Assembly: GCA_016875595.1 (NCBI GenBank)
Contig: VGPI01000015.1
Coordinates: 1-17,599 of the forward strand
Source: Candidatus Cloacimonadota bacterium
GTDB lineage: Bacteria; Cloacimonadota; Cloacimonadia; Cloacimonadales; Cloacimonadaceae
Direction of reading: 5' to 3'
Length of the DNA: 17,599 bases
The notes beneath the pieces were generated by a model, which made no database searches, had not been told where the DNA came from, and saw only the letters and a program-made list of their open reading frames with translations. Of the stretch, positions 1-6,327 are shown in pieces (within the stretch, counting starts at the first letter, position 1; every line of letters begins with the position of its first letter). A program made the translations under genes and the position numbers.

Positions 1-749
1 TCCCTCGGCGCCGCATCACCACCGGAATCCGGATGACCTGACTCAAAGACAAAGATCCGCCGATAGTCATGCCCGATGTAAACGAGGATAGTCCGAAAAC
101 CAGAGTCCGCGGTCTGAGGTCCGGAGACGGAATCGCCGGGCGGTTGACAGATCCGGAAGAAATCCGTCAGAGCGATGTCATTGGCATCAGCCAATTGGAA
201 AAACATCGAAGCGCGCATCTTAGCCCGGTATTCAAAGAGGATCTCCAACAACTGATTGGTGCCATGATGTACCCAAAGCTGGGGCTTTCCATTGATGGAG
301 AGGGTCAGGGGATCCCATTTTCCCTTTTTGTAATCCTCGGCAGGGATGACACTTTTGACGAACTGTTTGATCGCTTTTTTGGAGGGTAAGGACCCATCCG
401 GATTGATGATCAGGTTATCGTTGTTAACGTTGAGGGCAATGACGCCTTGCTTCAGGTCAAAGCGGCTGAGTAACTGGACGCAGGGCTGGATCTGATAAAC
501 CGCATCAATTCCGGTGTCCGCGGTCCTGAGGGCAAAATCCTGCACATCATCGGGCGTGGTGTCCTGCTCCCAGGGATTATCGGCGGGGGGGGATCCGGGC
601 TGCTCATCGGGCTGGCGATAAAGCGGAGCCTCGAGTTCGATCCGTTCCAGGGTCTGAAGGAAGAGGGCATTACCGGTATTGACCAGATGGGCAAATTTGA
701 CGTAAATCCCATCCTCATGGATACCGAAAGCCTGTTTTGGGTGTTTCAT
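1..749 (-). CDS. PilM-like pilus assembly protein, partial (C-terminus beyond left edge)
   Basis: The reading frame is open from the ATG at 749 to the window edge, giving 249 codons and no stop. The start has a good ribosome binding site (AAGGAG, 10 nt upstream). The N-terminus reads MKHPKQAFGIHEDGIYVKFA, and near residue 225 there is ILVYIGHDYRRIFVFESG. Both resemble the actin-like ATPase fold of PilM/GspL-type proteins, where a short strand-turn-strand motif around a Gly binds phosphate. PilM sits on the cytoplasmic side of the inner membrane and links the assembly ATPase to the alignment proteins. The gene is last in view in the pilus-like operon, 134 bp after pilT, with hairpin repeats between them. 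Polar, Pro-rich stretches around residues 47-75 and 205-220 look like inserted low-complexity sequence. Family assignment rests on weak motifs and position, so an unrelated actin-fold or unknown protein remains possible. Confidence 0.5.
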   Translation of the reverse strand, partial: MKHPKQAFGIHEDGIYVKFAHLVNTGNALFLQTLERIELEAPLYRQPDEQPGSPPADNPWEQDTTPDDVQDFALRTADTGIDAVYQIQPCVQLLSRFDLKQGVIALNVNNDNLIINPDGSLPSKKAIKQFVKSVIPAEDYKKGKWDPLTLSINGKPQLWVHHGTNQLLEILFEYRAKMRASMFFQLADANDIALTDFFRICQPPGDSVSGPQTADSGFRTILVYIGHDYRRIFVFESGHPDSGGDAAPR

Positions 750-796
750 GGGCTCAATACTCCTTAGGGCGATTTGGCGCGAAGTCCGGCGGTGAC

Positions 797-887
797 GGGG
801 CGCTGGGTGAAAGCGACCCTACGGTTGGACAAGCGGTGCTTATGCAACAGACCGGCGGTGATAGGGCGCTTGGTTCGAGACCCCTAC
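797..887 (-). repeat. Composite hairpin repeat M1-M2-M1 between pilT and the PilM-like gene
   Basis: Read on the plus strand this holds an inverted M1 hairpin (797-822), motif M2 (825-855, TTGGACAAGC then GCTTATGC then ACAGACC) and a second inverted M1 (862-887). On the minus strand each M1 starts GTAGGG, and the arms are GGGTCGCT/AGCGCCCC (one mismatch) in the first and a more decayed pair in the second. The two M1 copies also share a preceding CCGGCGGTGA, so the 783-822 and 850-887 blocks form a direct repeat with a period of about 67 bp. The pilT stop codon TAG lies inside the second M1 (GTAGGGG). The same order M1-M2-M1 recurs at 5212-5301. Confidence 0.75.
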
Positions 888-2098
888 ACGCCGGGCATGG
901 ACAATAACTGGGTGATTCTTTTCTTGTTGTTGGCATAGTTGATGGCTGTTTTATTGGTGATAAAGCCATGTTTATACAAATCGAGGAGATCCTGTTCCAG
1001 GGTCATCATGCCAAACCTCTTGCCTTCGACCATCATCTGGTAGATCTCGCCGATGTTTTTATTGCGGATCGCCGCCTGGATCGAGCTATCGACGCTCATG
1101 ATCTCTTTGGCGAGGATCAGTTTGTTATCCACGGAGGGAACCAGTTTTTGGGAAATGGAGACTTTGAGCACATCGGCAAGGCGGTTGCGGATGCGCTCTT
1201 GTTCCTCGGAGGGAAACTCGGCGATGATGCGGTGGATGCTGTCGATAGCGCTGCTCGTATGCAATGTGGTGAATACCTTGTGTCCGCTGTCGGTGATCTC
1301 GAGTACAGTGGCAATGGTATCCGGGTCCCGCATTTCACCGATCATGATGATATCCGGATCCTGACGCAAAGACTCAATCGCACCATGCTTAAAAGATTGC
1401 ACGTCCACGCCCACCTCACGGTGTTTGACCAGAGCCATTTTGGATTCATGGACAAATTCGATCGGGTGTCCGATGATCACGATATGTGCCTGATTGTCAC
1501 GGTTATTCATATCGATGATGGCATCCAGGGTGGTGCTTTTGCCCGATCCGGTAATACCGGTAACGAGGACCAGACCGGTTTTTTCGTAATTGAGGTTCAT
1601 GCGCTCGGCGATCGGCTTGGGGATGCCGAGGTTGCTCATGCTGTAGAGGCTGGAATTGATCCGGCGGAAATTGGCGCTCAGATAATTGTTTTCAAAATAG
1701 ACCGTTCCCCGGTAACGGGTGGTCGTACCCATCTCCCTGATACTGACGGAGAAGTCAATGCTCAGGTCCTGGTAGAGACGTTTCTTTTGTAGGGGAGTGA
1801 GCCAGCTGAGGATGATCAGGTTGGTTTCCCAGGGCGCATAAGTGCCGAAATCAGGATTGGGTGACTTAATGCCATAGATCCTCATCCAGATCATCTGTTT
1901 GCTGCCAGGTCCGCCAAAATCAAGATCTGAAGCAGTCGCCTCGATCATCCTGAGCAACCAGGAGCGCATCAACTTATGCCCTTCCATGACCGATTCCGGA
2001 TTCTTGTCCAACCACTGCTCGATCCGGTGGCAGAGGTCGACCCCGACTAAGGAATCAGTCAGGTTCATTTCCAGATATGATGTTTTCGTCAACGCCAT
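884..2098 (-). CDS. pilT: PilT-like type IV pilus retraction ATPase with altered Asp box
   Basis: This is a hexameric cytoplasmic AAA-like ATPase of the PilT/GspE superfamily, which powers pilus depolymerisation. At 404 residues it is somewhat longer than usual (about 345-370), with the extra length at the N-terminus. Motifs in order are an SDL box near residues 57-59 (ATASDLDFGG), Walker A GITGSGKST (181-189), Asp box IIGHPIEFVHE (208-218), Walker B DPDIIMIGEMRD (247-258, catalytic Glu255) and His box GHKVFTTLHT (272-281). The C-terminal GMMTLEQDL segment, typical of PilT rather than PilB, is also present. Two departures stand out: Walker A has Ile where Pro is usual, and the acidic pair of the Asp box (normally Glu-Asp) is Gly210-His211. 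The start has AAGGA about 8 nt upstream. The stop codon lies in a hairpin repeat. Identity as a PilT-family protein is secure; whether it is an active retraction motor is not. Confidence 0.88.
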   Translation of the reverse strand: MALTKTSYLEMNLTDSLVGVDLCHRIEQWLDKNPESVMEGHKLMRSWLLRMIEATASDLDFGGPGSKQMIWMRIYGIKSPNPDFGTYAPWETNLIILSWLTPLQKKRLYQDLSIDFSVSIREMGTTTRYRGTVYFENNYLSANFRRINSSLYSMSNLGIPKPIAERMNLNYEKTGLVLVTGITGSGKSTTLDAIIDMNNRDNQAHIVIIGHPIEFVHESKMALVKHREVGVDVQSFKHGAIESLRQDPDIIMIGEMRDPDTIATVLEITDSGHKVFTTLHTSSAIDSIHRIIAEFPSEEQERIRNRLADVLKVSISQKLVPSVDNKLILAKEIMSVDSSIQAAIRNKNIGEIYQMMVEGKRFGMMTLEQDLLDLYKHGFITNKTAINYANNKKRITQLLSMPGV

Positions 2099-2109
2099 GC
2101 TTGATCCTT

Positions 2110-2147
2110 AGGGCGCTTTGTCAAACCGACAAGCTCCGCTTGTGCAA
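2110..2147 (+). repeat. Partial M1 and M2 repeat between the response regulator and pilT
   Basis: The 49-bp gap between the two genes contains half of an M1 hairpin (AGGGCGCTTTG at 2110-2120) followed by an M2 copy (GACAAGCTCCGCTTGTGCAAC, 2128-2148). Within M2, ACAAGC and GCTTGT form a perfect 6-bp stem around CCG/TCC (2129-2143). The M1 half abuts the pilT ribosome binding site. At the PilM-like gene the same GCGATTTGGCGC-type sequence also abuts the binding site, so these repeats sit directly upstream of translation starts in the operon. Confidence 0.55.
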
Positions 2148-3002
2148 CTATTTGGGCAATTCGGGAGAAAAACCACTGAAGATCCCGATCCGGTAAACCG
2201 CCCGGCGCCATTTGACATAGATGCACTGCACCAGATTGATCATATACCGTTTGGTGAGCGTTTCATCGTTGTAAGTAAAGAACTCGATCAGTTTGCCGCG
2301 GTTAAAGTGTCTTACCTGCGTGACCTCGGCAGCGATCAACTGCGTGAAGACCGGATTGGATGTGATAAAGGACTCCTCACCCCAGATATCGCCGGTTTTG
2401 AGGGTCTCCACGGTGGCATTGCGATATTTGACAGCGATCTTGCCGGATTCGATCCAGAGCATGCTGCCGATGGCATTATCCTGGGGTATGGTATCGCCCG
2501 CATTATACTTGCAGGACACGCCAACGGCACGGAAATCCTGCTGCTGCTCCGGCGTAAACCCTCTCAATAATAGCATTTCGGGCTGTTCAACGGCACTGCC
2601 GGGAGGAGCTGAGATGCTATTTACATCTTTCAGTTCTTCACTATGTTTCAGTCCGGATTCAACCACTTTGGTCAATTCCTCTGCCTGGATCGGCTTGGTC
2701 AGATAATGGTAAGCGCCATTGCGGATGGCTTTGACCGCCACATCGATGCTGGAGAAGCCGGTGGTGATAATCACAACCGCCAGGGGTTGCAATTCCTTGA
2801 TCCTCAGCAATAGTTCCAGCCCATCCAGGCGGGGCATATAGATATCGATGATATACAGGTCAAAGGTCTCAAACCGGGCTTTATCCAGAGCATCAACGCC
2901 ATCCACGGCGACCTTGACCTCATATCCCATCTCGAACAGGAATTCCCGGATGATATCCCGGATGCTCTGTTCGTCGTCAACCACCAGTATTTTATGCGCC
3001 AT
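2148..3002 (-). CDS. Response regulator: receiver domain plus cNMP-binding-fold domain, no DNA-binding domain
   Basis: Residues 1-120 are a complete receiver domain: acidic pair Asp9-Asp10, phosphoacceptor Asp53 in LYIIDIYMP, Thr80/81 and Lys103 in LTKP. Residues about 145-265 resemble the cyclic nucleotide-binding beta-roll of the CRP/PKA family, with AGDTI, a GSMLWIESGKIAV turn and GDIWGEESF. The Gly-Glu of the phosphate-binding cassette is present, but the Arg that normally contacts the cyclic phosphate (R-[TA]-A) is replaced by QLIAA, so nucleotide binding is doubtful. No helix-turn-helix or output enzyme follows, so it probably acts by protein contact. A GAAGGAG ribosome binding site lies 7 nt before the ATG. 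The start overlaps the end of the PilS-like gene by 11 nt, which suggests translational coupling and a functional pair. Placement just before pilT suggests it acts on pilus dynamics (inference). Confidence 0.85.
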   Translation of the reverse strand: MAHKILVVDDEQSIRDIIREFLFEMGYEVKVAVDGVDALDKARFETFDLYIIDIYMPRLDGLELLLRIKELQPLAVVIITTGFSSIDVAVKAIRNGAYHYLTKPIQAEELTKVVESGLKHSEELKDVNSISAPPGSAVEQPEMLLLRGFTPEQQQDFRAVGVSCKYNAGDTIPQDNAIGSMLWIESGKIAVKYRNATVETLKTGDIWGEESFITSNPVFTQLIAAEVTQVRHFNRGKLIEFFTYNDETLTKRYMINLVQCIYVKWRRAVYRIGIFSGFSPELPK

Positions 3003-3993
3003 TATCGGCTCCTTCGCCTTGGATGTAGGGGTGCTTTCCTTCAGCGCCCTTATCGGCTCCTGCGTCTTCCGGGTCGCTGAGGGAAAGCGACCCTTCGATG
3101 AGACTGGGAAACAGGTCGCTCTGGAAAGACGGACCTATGTCCTGGATCAATGGATGTCGTTTGAGCGGGTTTAATTGCTGCAAGAGGATATTTATCTTGT
3201 TCATGGCTTCCGTAATCTCATCACTACTTTTTTGCAGCCCACTATTTTTCAGTTCAAAGCCCAGCCGTTTAACTCTGCCGATCGACAATGAGATGATGCA
3301 CAGCGGCGTGTTGATATCATGATCGAGGTGTGCGATTTTGTGCAAGACGGGTCGCAGTTCCGTATATATCGCCATTTGTTTCGAGAGAAGGGAAGCATCG
3401 TCCTTCAGCGCTTGATTTTCCTGTTTCAACAGGGCAAATTGATCCTTCAGGTGCGTCTGTGCCGAGAGGTGGTCGCTCAGGTAGCTGGCGATCATTGCCA
3501 CCCCGCAGAACAAGCCGGTATAGGACAGGATGTAGACCGTCGTATTGGCAATGTCCATTGCATCCCGTTCAGAAGCGATCAGTATCTTGTTCTGGTACAG
3601 GATGATCAGGATCACCAGGGATAAACTGCCGATCAGACCGGCGATCAAGCCCCCGCTGTGGGGAATGGTCAGAGCCGCCGTGATAATTCCGATCAGATAG
3701 AACCAGACGAAGGAAGACCCGATCCCGCCGGTCAGATGAACGACGATCGTGGCAAATATGATATCGAGGATCACCTGGAAGATGGTCACCCAATTGTGCA
3801 TGACCTTGGATTGAAAATGGAAATAGATATTGAGCGCCACGATCCCGGAGAATACACTGAAGAACAGAATATTGTGCACACTGGTGATCGAGAAACTGAT
3901 GTGCAACATCCCGATGGAAAAGGTGACCACCACCATAAACCACCGGATCATCGCCCACCAGCGTAGCATCGTCATTCTATCCTGTTCCACCAT
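2992..3993 (-). CDS. PilS-like membrane sensor lacking the kinase catalytic domain
   Basis: I chose the start at 3993 (MVEQDRMTML) because a GGAG lies 8 nt upstream and it avoids overlap with the previous gene; an in-frame ATG at 4029 would add 12 residues. The 333-residue product has about six membrane helices (roughly residues 12-34, 38-60, 68-88, 95-111, 115-134, 148-172), as in the PilS/NtrB-like sensors of type IV pili. A short coiled coil (181-207) and a DHp-like helix pair with an H-box AHLDHDINTPL (predicted phosphoacceptor His225) follow. The protein then ends: no N, G1 or G2 boxes of the HATPase domain exist in any frame before the response regulator gene. The last 35 residues are translated hairpin repeat and its duplicated flanks (AGADKGA ... 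EGADNGA). It may accept phosphate from another kinase or act as a docking sensor. The sensor fold is clear; the activity is unknown. Confidence 0.78.
   Translation of the reverse strand: MVEQDRMTMLRWWAMIRWFMVVVTFSIGMLHISFSITSVHNILFFSVFSGIVALNIYFHFQSKVMHNWVTIFQVILDIIFATIVVHLTGGIGSSFVWFYLIGIITAALTIPHSGGLIAGLIGSLSLVILIILYQNKILIASERDAMDIANTTVYILSYTGLFCGVAMIASYLSDHLSAQTHLKDQFALLKQENQALKDDASLLSKQMAIYTELRPVLHKIAHLDHDINTPLCIISLSIGRVKRLGFELKNSGLQKSSDEITEAMNKINILLQQLNPLKRHPLIQDIGPSFQSDLFPSLIEGSLSLSDPEDAGADKGAEGKHPYIQGEGADNGA
2996..3096 (+). repeat. M1 hairpin pair with duplicated flank at the sensor/regulator junction
   Basis: Two M1 copies lie head to head: 3025-3050 (plus orientation, arms GGGGTGCT/AGCGCCCT) and 3071-3096 (minus orientation, perfect 8-bp arms GGGTCGCT/AGCGACCC, with GAAGGG in place of GTAGGG). 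A 25-bp host segment is present twice, at 2996-3020 and 3044-3068, with 22 of 25 positions identical and a period of 48 bp. This segment includes the ribosome binding site and start region of the response regulator gene (minus strand AGGAGCCGATAATGGCGC; the second copy has AGGG instead of ATGG and no start codon). The insertion is in frame for the sensor and encodes its odd C-terminus. Confidence 0.8.
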
Positions 3994-4006
3994 TCTCCAT
4001 TCTCCA

Positions 4007-5188
4007 TTAATCCCTGATATACAATACATCCGCCGGATTGATCACGCCGTAATAAAAACCAAAGATCTCGGCAGCGGATAGTTCCCGGTTCCACAAACCA
4101 CCCTGATCCAGTCCGCCTTTCATATACATGTATTCGCTATTTCCGCCGGAGCCCAGGACACGGATGTCGCGCCGCCCGACCTGAAAGCCATAGGTGTTTT
4201 CTTTGACCGGTGTCGGGGTGGTAGCGGTAACCGTCGTCACTAAGAGCCCATTGTAGTAGCCTTTCAGAAGTCGGGTATTCCGGTTGTAAGTCATGGCAAA
4301 GAAATGCCAGGGATCCTTGTTGTGGGGCCATTTACCATCCGGAACGAAAGGAAAGGTAGCAACGGTTAAAACGTTGTTTTCATGCGTCACGCCAAAATTG
4401 ATCTGCTTCGGACTGGAGGTGAACCAGATGCCGGCAGTCGGTTTATAGCGCAGGTTATGCCCCGGTCCATTGACGGTGGGGACACCGGTATCATAGGGAT
4501 TGGAGGGGATCCAGACCAAAGATGAGGTTGTCCTGCCCTGATCGATCTTGGCAAAGACCACCAACGTCAATTCTCCGCTCAATCTCAATGAGGGATGGTC
4601 CTCCCGCCGGATATAGTCGTCCACGCCATCAAAATAGGCATACTTCCAGCTGTCGGCTCCCCCATGCGGTCTTGTTTGCAAATGATTCATGGGTTCGCCG
4701 GTATTCTGATTGGGCGAGGAATCCCTGATGTATTCGTTGGCGCCGAGGAACTGCGGTTGATTGAATTCATAGTAAAAGCAATTGGGCGTACCCATGATCT
4801 GAGAGATTGGGAAGTTGAATGCGATCTCCGCCTGGTAGGGCAGGGTGATCCCTTGTTTCTCTCCGCGGACATAGGATACCGCCCGAAATTTCTGGGTGCT
4901 GGTATTAAAGCTGAATCTGACGCTGTCGATGGTGGTGCTGCCGATGGTAAGGTTGTTATAACTCTCGGTCATGTTGGTCACATAAGTGGGATTAATGCTG
5001 GCACCCAGAAATGAAGCCCGGGCAACGGCTTTCCGCAAGGCAAAATCGCTTACGTTCTCCGCTTCCCGCCGGACCATATTGTAGGTGATAATATCAGGGA
5101 TCTTGAGCAGATTTTTCTGCATTGAGACCACAATGGCAGCAAAGATGGTGCTCATCAGGATGACGACGACTAATAAAGCTCTTCCCAT
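4007..5188 (-). CDS. Membrane-anchored minor-pilin-like protein with LamG (concanavalin A-like) domain
   Basis: The 393-residue product begins directly with a hydrophobic helix (residues 3-22, MGRALLVVVILMSTIFAAIV), as in PilX-like pilins but without a recognisable prepilin leader. A helical and beta region runs to about residue 135. From about 139 to 390 there is a LamG/jelly-roll domain: YFDGVDDYI, SGELTLVVFAKID, WHFFAMTYNRNTRLLKGYYNG and a final GGLDQGGLWNRELSAAEI. This pattern is typical of LamG-like jelly-roll domains that bind glycans or proteins. The likely role is a filament-tip or surface adhesin carried by the pilus-like machine. The ribosome binding site AAAGGAG is 7 nt upstream. 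The stop lies 13 bp before the sensor start. The upstream gap to the previous gene carries the composite repeat. The LamG domain is well supported; the ligand is unknown. Confidence 0.8.
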   Translation of the reverse strand: MGRALLVVVILMSTIFAAIVVSMQKNLLKIPDIITYNMVRREAENVSDFALRKAVARASFLGASINPTYVTNMTESYNNLTIGSTTIDSVRFSFNTSTQKFRAVSYVRGEKQGITLPYQAEIAFNFPISQIMGTPNCFYYEFNQPQFLGANEYIRDSSPNQNTGEPMNHLQTRPHGGADSWKYAYFDGVDDYIRREDHPSLRLSGELTLVVFAKIDQGRTTSSLVWIPSNPYDTGVPTVNGPGHNLRYKPTAGIWFTSSPKQINFGVTHENNVLTVATFPFVPDGKWPHNKDPWHFFAMTYNRNTRLLKGYYNGLLVTTVTATTPTPVKENTYGFQVGRRDIRVLGSGGNSEYMYMKGGLDQGGLWNRELSAAEIFGFYYGVINPADVLYIRD

Positions 5189-5211
5189 GATTTTCTCCTT
5201 TGAGGGCGTAT

Positions 5212-5301
5212 GTAGGGTCGCTTTCCCTCAGCGACCCAACACCTTCGGTCTGTGGCATAAGCGGAGCCTGTCCGTTCCATGAGCTGTCTTTCCAAAGCGC
5301 C
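5212..5301 (+). repeat. Composite hairpin repeat M1-M2-M1 upstream of the LamG gene
   Basis: Positions 5212-5237 are the best M1 copy: GTAGGG start, perfect arms GGGTCGCT and AGCGACCC around TTCCCTC. M2 follows on the opposite strand (5243-5273; minus strand GGACAGGC, GCTTATGC, ACAGACCG). Next comes a partial M1 (GTCTTTCCAAAGCGCC, about 5285-5300). Read on the minus strand, the order and relative orientation are the same as in the element at 797-887. It fills nearly the whole gap between the second minor-pilin-like gene and the LamG gene, so it would be transcribed in the operon mRNA. Confidence 0.75.
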
Positions 5302-5326
5302 AATTGTCATTTCGTCCCTCATTTTA

Positions 5327-5899
5327 CTATGCTCCGCGCATATAAGCATTCATCAGGTAACACTTGATCTGCAGCCGGGCTCTGATCGGCGCAGTTCCCA
5401 GGCGGGGCGGATCCCGCTTAAAAGTGAGCCGGATCTCGGCAGACCGGACTGCAGAGGCAGTAGTAGTAGCCTGATCGGTTTTGGTGTAATAGGTGAAATG
5501 CAAATGCTCCACCCACATGATGTGACCATTGTCCTCGACCAACTGGCCATTTTGGTAAATGGTCAGGGCTGTGCCCACCGGAGTAACGACCGGCGATAAT
5601 TTGATCTCGATCGTGTTTGAAACCGCTGACAAGTAACCATTATTATAATCCCAATAGGTTCGAAAAACCATCCGGTTGGTCTGGGCGACGGTGACCGTGC
5701 TGGTCGGGGCAACTCCGATACCGGCAAGGGCGATCACATGGTTAAGGAAGGTAGCGGCATCATCGATGTGCGACATCATATTGGCGGAAAACATTGCCCG
5801 GGCTGCCGTCTCCTGCATCTGATACTGAAAGGTGATCATCATCAGCAGCAGGATGCTGCCGATCAAAAAGGAGCCCATTACGTCGATGATCGCATTCAT
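5327..5899 (-). CDS. Minor-pilin-like membrane-anchored protein (190 aa)
   Basis: A single hydrophobic helix occupies residues 2-24 (IIDVMGSFLIGSILLLMM). Behind it lie an amphipathic helix with MQETAARAMFSANMMSHIDD and a beta-rich domain, the general shape of PilW-like minor pilins. There is no leader peptide ending in Gly and no FTLIE motif. The ATG overlaps the stop of the preceding gene (ATGA), so the two are translationally coupled. The sequence is not recognisable at family level; the assignment rests on topology, size and position between the assembly ATPase and the LamG protein. The C-terminal part contains RARLQIKCYLMNAYMRGA. No catalytic motif is seen. Confidence 0.65.
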   Translation of the reverse strand: MNAIIDVMGSFLIGSILLLMMITFQYQMQETAARAMFSANMMSHIDDAATFLNHVIALAGIGVAPTSTVTVAQTNRMVFRTYWDYNNGYLSAVSNTIEIKLSPVVTPVGTALTIYQNGQLVEDNGHIMWVEHLHFTYYTKTDQATTTASAVRSAEIRLTFKRDPPRLGTAPIRARLQIKCYLMNAYMRGA

Positions 5900-6324
5900 A
5901 TATTGTAGTTCGTTCTTGAGTAGATGCGGAACACCTGTACCGGCACTTTCATACCATAGGGTGTAGTCATCCGGATATTAACTCTCGAATATAATGGTTT
6001 GGTGACCGGTGTTGACAGGGCTACACCCATGGAATCACATTGAAATGCTGTCGCCTGCACGGTATAGACATAACTCGGATGCACCAGATTGACCGTTTGC
6101 GTGAAATTGAAGTTGGTGGTGATATTATTGAATGCCAGTTGCTTGGAAAATAGCTTGGCGTCCACCTCATCGAGATAGCGGTGACCCAAGTGTGTTGCCT
6201 GGATCACCTTGTTGCTGTCATCGATATACTCCATCGAATCCCAAGCCACGCGGTTGTAAACTAACGCCACGGTAGTAAAAAAGAGGACGGCAAAGAGCGC
6301 CAGCACCATTTCCAGCAGGTTCAT
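5896..6324 (-). CDS. Minor-pilin-like protein beginning at the mature pilin N-terminus (142 aa)
   Basis: The protein starts MNLLEMVLALFAVLFFTTVA. If residue 1 is taken as the mature N-terminus, the segment matches the classical pilin pattern with Glu at position 5. The usual charged leader ending in Gly is absent, and none can lie upstream because the in-frame codon two before the ATG is the stop of the pilB-like gene (TAA AAG ATG). About 115 residues of mixed polar and beta-rich sequence follow. The ribosome binding site is weak, and the 3-nt gap to the ATPase gene suggests translational coupling. It is probably a priming or minor subunit of the filament (inference). Confidence 0.65.
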   Translation of the reverse strand: MNLLEMVLALFAVLFFTTVALVYNRVAWDSMEYIDDSNKVIQATHLGHRYLDEVDAKLFSKQLAFNNITTNFNFTQTVNLVHPSYVYTVQATAFQCDSMGVALSTPVTKPLYSRVNIRMTTPYGMKVPVQVFRIYSRTNYNI

Positions 6325-6327
6325 CTT

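Noticed and set aside
621..640. M2-like sequence inside the PilM-like gene (GGCTCCGCTTTATCGCCAG on the minus strand)
   Set aside because: The resemblance to M2 is partial and in ordinary coding sequence, so chance cannot be excluded.
968..1792. Long plus-strand open frame (274 codons) opposite pilT
   Set aside because: It is antisense to a gene with clear PilT motifs and encodes no recognisable domain; long opposite-strand frames are common at this base composition.
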